Below, piece after piece: positions 20,726 to 31,429 of a stretch of 64,000 nt of DNA (within the stretch, counting starts at the first letter, position 1; each line of letters opens with the position of its first letter). The notes beneath the pieces were generated by a model. It made no database searches and was not told the origin of the DNA. It saw nothing but the letters and a program-made list of their open reading frames with translations. A program made the position numbers and the translations under genes. Source of the DNA: Euptelea pleiosperma (taxonomy: Eukaryota; Streptophyta; Magnoliopsida; Ranunculales; Eupteleaceae); NCBI GenBank assembly GCA_035048495.1, contig CM068548.1, forward strand, positions 6,499,464 through 6,563,463. The letters are read 5' to 3'.

Positions 20726-23700
20726 CTAGCTTCCCGTGGCTGAAGAACGGAGACACTCCTTAATCAAGTCCTGAATCCTTCTCTTCATTAACTTATCCTT
20801 CACACTGGCAAGCATGTCTTTGTAGAACATATTCATTCGGGTGAGCTTCCCATGGTCCGCTGACTCCAACATATTCTCCCATTCCTTACCAATGTCAAAC
20901 ATACCTGAGTTCTTCAGTGATGGTGGCAGATCTTGCTCCTCAAAAGGTTTTCCAAAAATAGAAGCATGTAGTATGCTAGCATACTGCTCCATGAGAGTCA
21001 GTTTTGACCGGAGAAGCTGAACCTCCTCCATTGCCGAAGATAATCTTTTCTCCATCTCAGTCACTCTTCCTGGTTCCCCCTCTTCAACCTTTGATTCCCT
21101 GCCAACGTTCTCCGATGCCTCCTGGAAGTCCTCATCTAGTGGTGGCCACATCACGATACAGGGAGCATAGCTGTCAATCATGTTACCTTTTCCAAGAACA
21201 CCACTCCGTCCCCTACCCCAAGCCCAAAGTTTATATCCATTGTGGGCAACAAGAACAGTATGAGCAGCCCCACAGGCGACTTGAACGGGGTTCACAAACG
21301 TAGGCCCATAAAGCTCATCACACGGAATCCTCAGAGGAGAGACAGCATCCCCAGTATCAATCCCAGAGAAACTGGCATCCGGGCATAGGCCAAGACCCCT
21401 TTCCATACCCCATGACCAAACATCTCCGACTGAAGAAACAGCACAAGTGTGAAACAAGCCACAGTCAACAGAAATCAAGAGCACATCTTGTGGAAGTTCC
21501 TTCACAGGTTCTGGAATGCATGTGCTCTTGGTGGTTCCATGTCCAAGCTGTCCATTATCCCCAAGACCAAATGTCCAACACAAAGTTTCTTTCTCTTCCC
21601 GTCCTACAGTATCAAAGTGAGAGTAGCCTATCACATTACCATGTATCTTCTTGCAGGTGAGTACAGCTGTATGAAATGCCCCACATGCCACCTCATAAGC
21701 TGCCCAAGGGCATTCCCGGTTGAAAGTCTCCACGATTGCAGGGCGCAGTCTACTCTCTTTGTCTCCCAGGCCCAACTGCCCATGATTGTTATTACCCCAT
21801 GAGTAGCATATGAGATCACCTCCCGTATATGTTTCACCAGCACTAACTAGGGCTACAACATGCTCGTTTCCGCATGCCACCTTAACAACAGTGTGGCCAT
21901 AGAAATCCCAAACAGGCAGTGGAGTTGGGCTGCTAATGAGGGAGAACTCTCCATCACTGATGTTGCTCTGCTGAGGGCAGTTTCCCCACATCCAGAGGGC
22001 CCCAAGGCTATCAATTGCCAGTGACATCATCCCTCCTGCTTTGACAGAACGAACCTGCAGTAGAAATTCATTTTGTGCACCATAATGGCCGGCTATGTGA
22101 ACATTCTCATACAAGTGAAGCCCTTAGCTTGGCTTGTTCTTTCAAAGCATAACAATATTTTTAATATATTACCTACCTTTAAAGGTGTTTTTCTGTCTGT
22201 GTTTGATTTATCTGTCAAGGAATCAGGAGAACCCAATTCGAGGAACCGCTCTAAGAAACACGGAACCAAAGAGTTCTCCACATTGAGACCCAGCTGTCCA
22301 TCCATATAACAGTCAAGGACTAATAAAAGAGAAGACTATACTAGAAAAGAAACATTGGTGATATAATTTCAATAATTGTCATGGTGCACAGACCAAAACA
22401 AGAAAAGATATTCAGTATGAAGGATACAAATATTATAACCCCAGCACCAAACTGATCCATCATCTGCAGTTGGAAGGTAAGGGATCAATTTTTAAATAAC
22501 AATTATAATACAGGCCGACAACTTTTTTAAATAAAAATTAAATGCCATACATTAAACAACTAAAGATCAGCTCTAATTATCCATGGCTTGCTTATGCACA
22601 ACACGTCCACTGTGTTTCCATCATTCCATATCTGAGCTTCCAATTGACCGGCATTCACTCAAAGGTTTACTTACACCATTGCATCTTTATGTCATTGGCT
22701 CCATTTCAATTCCAAAATTTCTCATTGATTCAGTATCTTGCATTGACATGCTCATGCAACTTAAAACGAGTTTATGATATGGATTTGATGATTTATCGAG
22801 AATGTAATCTTAAGAATCCATAATGATCATTATATAGAAGAAAAAGAATCCAAAATAGAAAGATAAAGAAATTAAAAAAATAAGGAGTTAAGTGAAAATA
22901 CAGGAACAACACTAAGAGCAGAAACCCATGAACCTGAACCAAAAGCAACAAACTCTTTTTTGATGGATAACATTGAACATTCTACAATAACATTACACAA
23001 AAGATGTGTGGTACTTTTGTGGATACAAAGACTGAAGTCCCTGCAAAGCAGGAGTTTTGACACGTGGCAGATGAGGTAGCAGGACCAATGCGTCCACCTG
23101 TTGAACTACCTCACCCTCACTCCATGTGGTAATTTTTAGCCCCATTGCAAACGAGGCAAAAGGGAGGGTAGATTTCTTTCATGTTTTTTCCTATTTAAGA
23201 AAAGATAAAAATTGAATGGTTGTCATTAATAGGAAAAGTCTTATCAATGGTAGTGTATGAGTGTGACTATGGCATGGACAAGGACGATGTCCACATTGGC
23301 TGATCCAGATGGTCGTCTATCAGATGGATAGTTCAAATTTGCAACATCAACATCCCATGTGGTAAGAAAACCCTATTGTAGCAGCGTATGAAGTCTGCAG
23401 TTTCAGCCCATGCTACCTTTTGCCTGTTCAGAAACATGCCTTTTTAAAGGATTTTCTTTTAATCACTAACCACTTGCATTAGCACACCCAAAAAAAAAAA
23501 CGTAAAATTACGCAATAGCACATGCGATTGAAGCGTAAATAACAATCTGTTAAATCCAGTAACATAGTTTTAGCTAACTGTAGGCCATAATTGGCAATCA
23601 ATCAGTGATTATAATAGTGCAATCGATGAGGTCTTTTGCAAACAGTACTACAGTAGGCCATGGTAATAACCAACAATCAAAAATCAAAGGACTAATAGGA

Positions 23701-24380
23701 AGGTAAGGCCATCTGATCAGCAGAAATTCTGCAATAGCATCCACACAAGGGGTGACCCATATTTAGATGGCCTGGATTGACCCCAATAATACTAACTGAA
23801 CGGTTAATAACAGATCACAACTTCAGTAAATTGTATAAGATCTCCACTAAATCATGCCTTAATTACAATTAACAACAAAAAAGCAGGAAAGTTCTAAAAC
23901 TCAAAAAAAAATAAAAAATAAAAAATAAAATTTGAGTTTCAAAATAAAGCCAACCTTGTAATGCGAGATTGTGATAAGCCCCAGCTGCGATTTCTACAAA
24001 CTTGGGGTTCACTCCTTCAGATTTCTCTCCAGGAGTTCCAATTTTATTCGTCGAATCGAACTCGATTCGGACCGGAAAAAGCTCGTCGTCTTCCTTTCCG
24101 GTCCCGAGCCGACCGAACATCCCTCTGCCCCATGAAAATACACAACCATCTCCTGTAATTTCACAAACCCAGAACACAAAAAAACAGATATTCAACAAAA
24201 AAAATGACCTAAAAAGTCGAATATCAATGAAATTTAAAAAAATCTCATTTGTTCATCATTTCTTGAGTTAAAAATAGGAAGTATACCTGTAAGAGCGAGA
24301 GTATGAGCTTCTCCGGCGGTGATTGCGACTACTTTCTGAGACAAATTACCAGAATCTGAGGGTATACCGGCGTGCGCCAT
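20726..24380 (-). CDS. RCC1-repeat (UVR8-like beta-propeller) protein with C-terminal coiled coil
   Basis: Five exons on the minus strand fit with GT-AG borders and matching phases: 24380-24287, 24152-23955, 22463-22428, 22319-22177 and 22054-20726, giving 599 aa. The start MAHAGIPSDS lies just before the first blade. Six copies of the RCC1 signature GxxHTxAL are visible (GEAHTLALT, GAYHNLAL, GNEHVVAL, GAFHTAVL, GLFHTCAV, GAAHTVLV), each with its WGxGxxGxLG partner (WGRGMFGRLG, WGNNNHGQLG, FGLGDNGQLG), so a beta-propeller is expected. Residues about 488-517 (EMEKRLSSAMEEVQLLRSKL) should form a coiled coil, followed by a conserved-looking tail. RCC1 proteins act in protein-protein or chromatin interaction; UVR8 is a UV-B photoreceptor, but no UVR8-specific function can be claimed. 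Exon 3 is only 36 nt. The exon 3-4 joint inserts FLDCYM inside a blade, so that acceptor should be treated as provisional. Confidence 0.88.
22464..23954 (-). other. Large intron 2 of the RCC1-repeat gene
   Basis: This 1.49-kb intron is flanked by CAAG|GTTGGC and CTGCAG|AT. Phase continuity across it (LQ-D-DGSVWCWG) means no further exon is needed. No transposon terminal repeats were identified inside. Confidence 0.6.
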
Positions 24381-24559
24381 TTTTTCCGGCAAGGGAGAAG
24401 GGGTACTGTTGGTATAAGAAGTAACCTCAAGGGTGGAGGATAAGATAATAAGATTACGAGACGGTCATCTTATATAGCAAAGCACTATAATGCTATCTTG
24501 CGCCCATAGTGAATGTTTAGGGAAATTCTAATATATCAACTAATTTAAAAAATAAAAAA

Positions 24560-25275
24560 GAGTAAAACTTCCCAGGAACGTGGCACAATATGACCCAAGG
24601 TTTAAAGGAGTCCGTTTTAACGGTTAAACGGACTGGGGGCGATACCGTTTAAACCAAACGGAATTAAACGGAAAAAATGGCGCTGAAATTTAATTTTTGA
24701 AATTTGAAAATGAAAAAAAAAACAGAATTTAACAGAATTTAACGGATTTTTCGGAATTAAACGGATTTGACGGCCATTTTTTTCACAAATTTTTTCAGAA
24801 TTCAACGGCTGTTTAAACGATTTTAACGGCCGTTAAAACAAAAAAAAATGGCCTTTTTTTCAAAACCGATAAAACGTGTTTAAACGGTTTTAACGGAAAC
24901 GGGCTTGGGGCGTTACCGTTTAAATGGCCATTTTTAAAACCATGATATGACCTACGTGGCACATTCGTAGAGGACGCTGACCGTATGGATGTTTGCCCCA
25001 ATCCCTAGCTGGACCTACAAATTGAAAATCAGCCTGATTTCTAAGCATTGGATTGGAGTCATTTTCATGGGTTGACTTTAACCGACGGAATTTGAGCATT
25101 ATTGACCATTATTTGGGGTACAACATCGAAAGGTTTGAAATCACTAATCAAGCTGATTTTTTTGGTTTGTAGGTCCACCAAGGGATTGGCCAAACATCCA
25201 TTCGGTCATCGTCCTCTAAAAATGTACCATGTGCCTCACATTGTGGGCGGTCATGGGTCCGCCAAGTTTTACTAG
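24560..25275. mobile_element. Mutator-type MITE relic upstream of the RCC1-repeat gene, interrupted by a hAT MITE
   Basis: It starts GAGTAAAACTTCCCAGG and ends GCCAAGTTTTACT, with the family core in both arms (ACCGTATGGATGTTTGCCCC / GGGATTGGCCAAACATCCAT). The hAT MITE at 24596-24944 sits within its left arm. The left edge is about 180 bp upstream of the RCC1-repeat start codon, so it overlaps the likely promoter. Confidence 0.6.
24596..24944. mobile_element. hAT-type MITE, 349 bp, perfect 8-bp target duplication
   Basis: Termini CAAGGTTTAAAGG and TTTTTAAAACCATG form an imperfect terminal inverted repeat. The flanks are identical, ATATGACC at 24588-24595 and 24945-24952, as expected for hAT elements. 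The body is full of AACGG/CCGTT words (TTTAACGGTTAAACGG, GGGGCGTTACCGTTTAAA). Relatives lie at 25971-26358 and 47844-48171. Confidence 0.8.
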
Positions 25276-25292
25276 TAAATATGAGCCGTGTG

Positions 25293-25811
25293 TAGGGTTG
25301 TCAATGGATAGTTGAAAATTCGAATTTGTTATATTCTAAAAATCGGATATTATCCAAAAAATCGGATATTATCCAAAAATTTCGGATATCGGATTCGGAT
25401 ATCTTTTTAATATTCAAACAGTTTCTGGATAAAGATTCAAATATTAATATATTTGATTCGATAATATTCGATCTGATATATTATTTAATAATTATATTTA
25501 TAATAAATAGATTATATTATATTTATCATATTAAATAATATTTTTTATAATAATAATATTTTTTATACCTAAATATAATATTTATAATTATTTTGCATAT
25601 ATATATTTATTATTATGTAAATATTAATATATTATATATATTCGATTTTCGGATTGGATATTGTCGGATATTGATGAGTTAATCGGATTCAAATTCGAAT
25701 GTTGATTTAGAATATCTGTGATATCGAATCGTATTCGGATATGGGATTTTTTTTAGATTCAGATTCAGATATGCTTATATTTGATCTGAATAGTATCCGT
25801 TGACAGCCCTA
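25293..25811. mobile_element. AT-rich inverted-repeat element with TAGGGYTGTCAA ends
   Basis: Ends TAGGGTTGTCAATGGATA and TATCCGTTGACAGCCCTA are inverted copies with two mismatches. The interior is very AT-rich with many ATTCGGAT/ATCCGAAT words. It sits inside a Mutator-type MITE (left flank ATGAGCCGTGTG, right flank ACCATTATTAAGAGG). The 8-bp flanks do not match, so a small deletion at the insertion site is likely. The ends resemble those of the hAT MITE at 34959-35661. Confidence 0.6.
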
Positions 25812-25970
25812 ACCATTATTAAGAGGACACCGACCGTATGGATGTTTGACCAATCCCTAGGTGGACCTACAAACCAAAAATCAGCCTCATTACTGATTTC
25901 AAACCTTCGGATCTTTGTACCCAAGTAATGCTCAAATTCCTACTGTTAAAAAATAAGCCCGTGAAATAAG

Positions 25971-26358
25971 CATGGTTTAAAATAACGCAGTTTAAAAGGT
26001 TTTAACGGCGTTTAACCAGTAACGCCTCAAGCCTGTTACGTTAAAAACCGCTTTGACACTTAAAAATTAATGGCCATTTTTTTCGTTTTAATGCCCATTA
26101 AAATCGTTTTAACAGCTGTTAAAATATGGAGTTGTGGAAAAAAAAACAGTTGTTATTTCAGTTAAAATCTGTTATTTTTCCGTCAAATTCTTTTCTTTTT
26201 TTTTCACAATTTGAATTTCAGCACCATTTTTCTGTTTTTTTTTTTCATTAAAATCCCTTAAATTCCATTTTTCAATTTTTTCCCATCCATTACAATCCGT
26301 TTTTAATGGTAACGCCCCCAGTCTGTTATAACGGTAAAACGGCCTCCTTTAAACCTTG
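25971..26358. mobile_element. hAT-type MITE, second copy
   Basis: Ends CATGGTTTAAAATAACG and CTCCTTTAAACCTTG pair. The flanks are GAAATAAG (25963-25970) and AAAATAAC (26359-26366), a decayed 8-bp duplication. The uninterrupted relative at about 15231 reads CCCGTGAAAATAACTTC, which is the empty site. The body has the same AACGG-rich composition as 24596-24944. Confidence 0.7.
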
Positions 26359-26784
26359 AAAATAACTTCAATCCAACGCTTAGAAATACTCGATCAGGTT
26401 TATTTTTTGGTTTGTAGGTCCACCCAGTGATTGGCGGCATTTGCCAAAAATCCATACGGTAAGTGTCCTCTTAAGAATGTTCCACGTGGCTCATATTGGC
26501 AGAGTCAGCAGCGTGGCTGACTGCAGGTGTGAACGAAGGTTTACTCCCCAACTGGTAGGACATGAAATGGGTCGGATCCCGATATATTAGAGTCTAGATT
26601 CGGATCCAACTTTGAATATTACCGTCCTAAATTTGTATTCACAACGCACGATTCATCGGAATCTCTAGCTCTAGATCCATATAGACCCAAAACTGCTGAA
26701 ATGGGTATGGATCGATCTCAGTCAAACTCAAACCTCCCCATCTAATGCCTCCTGAGGGGATCTTTTTTTCGACGTATAGCATGT

Positions 26785-27070
26785 GGCACACTCTTCCGGG
26801 CCCACTTACTCATAAATGATTGACCCACCCCTTGATGGACTTGCACATCAGCAATCAGTCTGATTGGTGATCTCTACCCATTGGCTTCGATCATTTTTCA
26901 TTGATCTGAGTACCTAAAAAAAAAACGACTCGATCCTATCTCACCCTATGAAAAATGAATGAATTCAATGACAAGAGATCACCAATCAGGCTGATTGTTG
27001 GGTGTAGGTCCATCAAGGGGTGGGCCAACCATTCATGGGTCAGTGGGCCTGAAAAGAATATGCCACATGG
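26785..27070. mobile_element. Inverted-repeat MITE
   Basis: Arms GTGGCACACTCTTCCGGGCC...GATTGACCCACCCCTTGATGG and CCATCAAGGGGTGGGCCAAC...AGAATATGCCACATGG pair around the centre near 26930. The core shares ATCAGTCTGATTGGTGATCTC with the Mutator-type family but is otherwise distinct. No target duplication is evident. Confidence 0.5.
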
Positions 27071-27820
27071 TGCATATTATGGGCCCGAAGCCCATAGGAA
27101 AAATTCCGCCAAATACGGAAAAATGTCGCAGGGAAGAGGTGAAAAGTCCACTTGGGTCATAAAATTCTCTTCTGAAGATCAAACAAAATTTTAAATAGAT
27201 AATTACTCACTCTTAAGGATCTTTCATTTCGATGAAAATGACACAAAATATGCTGCCAAACAAGCTTGTGACATGTGTCGCAAGCAACGTGGATTCGCTG
27301 ATGAGTAAAAGTGTTGCACGTCACGTATCATAGGCAATGACATAAGTGCTTAATTGACACAAAATTTGCCATTATTTGGTGGAAAAGATGGGGGATAGGG
27401 CTGCCTAAATCTTCAAATTGGACCTCAAGGTAGGGTTTGTCTTTGTCAGTTTGCTAATTGTAGATGGCTAATCTAGTAAACGGGTTGAGTCGCATGTGAT
27501 ACAAATGGTTGATGAACCCGTTGCAAATACGGCTAGAAAGCGACACGTAACAACCAAACCCCTAGTTAAGAAGAGAGGTTGCGGAAACATTGGGTTAACA
27601 GGGATTTTGGTTGTTACTAATAAGACCCATAACCAACTAGGGTTGCCAATAAGTCTATTCTAGTTCGAGTACCAATGTACCTAGAATCAGAACCTATTAT
27701 GTATAATGGTTTCGGTTCCAGTACCAAGACAAGTGGATATAGAGCTGGAACCGACAAATATCCAATTCTCCTATTATATACATCAGTTCTAGGTCAGTAT
27801 GAGTACTAATTGTAGAAACA
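27071..27820. other. Intergenic, nothing recognised
   Basis: No credible coding exon. Words such as GGTTTCGGTTCCAGTACC around 27700 suggest decayed repeat DNA. Confidence 0.3.
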
Positions 27821-28480
27821 TAAATAAACACTTCGTCCTAGCTGCACATATGGTGTCTAGAGATACCCATCCAAGGTCTCTGACATGGTTTCCAAGGCCG
27901 ATCTTTCAAAGCCCCTGACACAGTTCTCGAGACTGACCTTCTGAGGCCCCTAGCACGTCTATCTTGCCAATTGGAGAACATCTTAAAGAACTTCATTGAG
28001 TCTACGACAATAAAGAAACCTACTTACATGAGAAAACAAACTCTTCAATTACAATGACATAAATTAGAAGACTTCCTAAAAATTGAATTAACGCTAACAA
28101 TAGAAAGATTCCAATCCTTTTCAGAATTGGACTCTCCCTAATGTGGCACACTATTAATAGAGACTTTCTCTCGCATGACGAGTCTGAAGAATATGTCCCT
28201 ATTGAGTCCTAATCCTTCTCGTAATAGGACTTTGCTCTGAATCTATAAATTAAGGTCATGAGCAAATGTATGATTATATGTTCTCCAATCCATTCACTTG
28301 CAACTTTGTCTTCCTCCTCTTACTTGGGCGTCAGAGTGTTCTTACAAGTATCACCCAACATCCAACCAACAGAGGAAACAAGAATCCAACTCTTCTCATA
28401 GAAGCCAACCTTTAGGATTGTGAGGTGAGAGAATTTCCCAACACTAATGTACAAAGAAACATAACCCATTAAACACTTTT
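27821..28480 (+). mobile_element. Possible Gypsy LTR remnant
   Basis: A TATA-like CTATAAATTAAGGTCATGAG (about 28242) is followed by CTTACTTGGGCGTCAGAGTG and AAGTATCACCCAACATCC, a layout seen in the R/U5 part of many plant Gypsy LTRs (ACTTGRGCGTCGGAGTG...CAGGTACCACC). No pol sequence or second LTR was found, and the boundaries are not defined. Confidence 0.4.
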
Positions 28481-28972
28481 GTTCAAGGTTTCAGATCTTT
28501 TTAGATTTGGTTTCCAAATCTCCCTTCGATTTACTGTCCAAAATGAAGGCTCTTGAGCAACCAGAGAGATCATTCTGAACATCAAGTGTTAAATAAATTA
28601 TTCGGGTAAACAACATTTGAAGGTTGTCTAGATCAAGAATCATTTGGTCACATGTACAACGTCCACGTCATTAGTGAAGAGAGAATATTATATTTATCCT
28701 ACGAAGGGTCTTAATTAGAAGGGATCAAAATCATTCCCACCAATGTGCCTCTACATTGGCTGGCCTAGCATTAGGATGGTTCAGGTTGGCAATGAAATGG
28801 CCATGAACACATCACCTTTGTCAGAACTAAATTTTTAACAGAAGCAGTAGCACTAAAATTTGATCATTCCTAAACTGAAAAGAAAAATGTGGAACACCAA
28901 ATCTATCCCAGAACTCGCATTTGTACTTCTATATAGGATGCTAACATCAAGTATGTGGTAGAGTGATGAAAT

Positions 28973-31398
28973 TCAGTACTTAGAGAGCCATATGACATCA
29001 AGAACAGCAGAGGTGGCAAGCAAGAGGCAGCTAAAGAAAGCAAAGCTTATCGAGACAGCTACACGATCGCAGAAATGGTGTAAGGGTTTACAGAAGTCCG
29101 GGAGAGCTGAATGTCGGATCCCTGTACGGTTCAGGTTAGCCACTCCAGATGCAGCCGATCCTGCACTCATCATCGCATATGCAAATACCTACACCAAGAA
29201 ATACATCAGTACATTTAAAAAAAATAAAAATACTTCTGCACCACAGCATGAGGATTTCCCCCCTCAAATGAAAATAGTTTCCCCTGGTCATAACGTTTTG
29301 ATGTTGATCTTTATATAGAGACATGATTCATTCACATCTCGAGGACAGTATACAGTTAAGTAGTTACATATATAGTAAGATAAAATGTGATGCAACCAAC
29401 TTTCTTAGATGCTACTTAATCCACGGCTTCCCCATGCTACACAATAAACATGTTCAATTAACACCTGTAGAAACTTAATTACACGAATTAGAAATTTATA
29501 TTTACTTACCTGCCGTCCATATTGTACGCATGCCCATTGATGCAAATCAATCGCAAAGAGTCTAGATCAATGAACATGTTAATCGATTATGAGTACAATG
29601 GTTTAAACGTGCATCTTGTTTAAATTATTACAGTAAACATTTACTGGGTTTGCTACAGATTATACTAAATTCTACAAGTTGTGCATCCAGTCATGGAACA
29701 TGGTATACTTTTACTTTGAACAGTGGTTGTTGCACAGTGGGATTGGGACCTAATTCTAACACAATGCAGCTTGTTCATCAGCAGTGGAAGATGGGAAGAA
29801 TCTGTTTCTCCCTGCCTCTACAAAGGCACAAGTCACAATCAATGGGCAACTAGAACCAGCCATTAGCTATTCCATCATTCATGAGATATACTCAATTCGC
29901 TCATACGATCATAACTCAACTTAGAGAGCCCTTTATTGATTTTCTGCTATGTTTTTTTTTTCTGGCTGCCCAAAGAACATGATAGGTCAAATGGTGATGA
30001 TCATACAACCGTGTCAACTTCTGGGCTAAGGGATCTCTGTAGCGGGCGACTTGCTTGTCACATGTAAATTTTACAAGTTTAAAATGTTACAGAGTTATTT
30101 TAAAGTATTAAATGCCAAAAAGAAAGGCAAGGGTGATGCTTCCAATTTAAGGGGAAATCAATGAATTAAACACAAAAAGAATGATGTATCATGCAACAAA
30201 CCTCTCCTCCTGCTGCTCCCCGACCCAAAAATGAATTTTAAGGACTGAGAACTCCTCATGAAAAGATTATGAGAACTAACCCCTGTTTTGACCAACCACC
30301 TCAATAAAAAATGGGGAATGTGTGAAGTTTGTGTTTTGTCTATGTGAGGTACTAACTTGTTTCATGAAAATTTAACCTCCAAAATGAACATTCTTCTTTT
30401 CACAGTGACCAGCACTATCTTCATGCACGGAGACACTTGCAAGATACACTCACTCAGGTAAGTGAAGTAGTCTTGTAAAAAGTTACCTGATTCGCTAAAT
30501 TTCCTACAAAATTGTGAACCAGTTTAGAGAATTAAGTGGCCAAACCAGGCCATTTATCTCTTAATTTCACAAGAAACCGATGACCTTTGAGCCACATAAA
30601 CTGCACTTCAAAACTGCTAACTGGGAAACTATAGACTTTGGCCATTACCGAGGTTTGTGGTACTACCTTAGCTAGTTAATAAGAGTGGGCTAAGCCAGAA
30701 GCCTGGTAGGGAATGAAACAACAACAACAAAATTGAATGGAGCAGCTCTGTGCCCTAACACTCCGACAATTCACTTGGTAAGTGTAAATGCTGTGTCCTT
30801 GACGTACTCTGCTAGTATTTCGGCTGTACCCAGGTAACATTTTTTTTAAAATGGAGGTCAATTTGTGTCGTGTACATTGTCAAACATTTTTGTTCCAATG
30901 CACAATTTTTCCTTGTATCCAAACAGTACAAGTTAGAACAGTTACGAAAAGGATAGAGAAAATCCGGTTTTACCTGATCACCGGCGAAAAGTAGCCAGGC
31001 ATGATTTCGAGAGGGAATTACAGATGATTTCTTTAGCAGCTTTGCCAGGCTTAGAAGTAGTTGCAGCAGTGAATGGGCAGCAACAGCTGCTGATATTCCG
31101 ACTAAGTACCTGCCAGGAAATCCAAAAGAAGTCGGGGGTAAAAAAGTCTTACTGACTGTTTGTCCACTAAATTACCAAAAGAGTCGCTCTATGGGAGCCC
31201 ACCTTTTTCAGCTGGGCACCCACATTCGAGACAAAAATAATTTCCAAAATGCCCCCCATCATTTTGTCTTTCTGCTGGGCACCCACCCCTTCTCCGTCTT
31301 CTCTCTTCCTATCTCTTTCTCTCTCTACACACTCTACTGTGTAGAGAGAGAGAGAGAGAGAGAGAGAGAAATTGAGAGAGAGTGAGGGAGGGGAGAGG

Positions 31399-31429
<31 letters not shown>

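Larger units (their letters stand above)
25276..26546. mobile_element. Second interrupted Mutator-type MITE
   Basis: Family core blocks flank two insertions: ACCGTATGGATGTTTGACC...CAAACCAAAAATCAGCC before 25970, and CTTAGAAATACTCGATCAGG...GGTTTGTAGGTCCACCCAG after 26366, ending GAAGGTTTACTC. The insertions are the AT-rich element (25293-25811) and a hAT MITE (25971-26358). Apart from a few tens of bases at 25276-25292, the extreme left terminus is not clear. Confidence 0.5.

Noticed and set aside
21004..21802. Several plus-strand open frames across the RCC1 exon
   Set aside because: They are antisense shadows of the long minus-strand exon with clear RCC1 repeats and show no family features.
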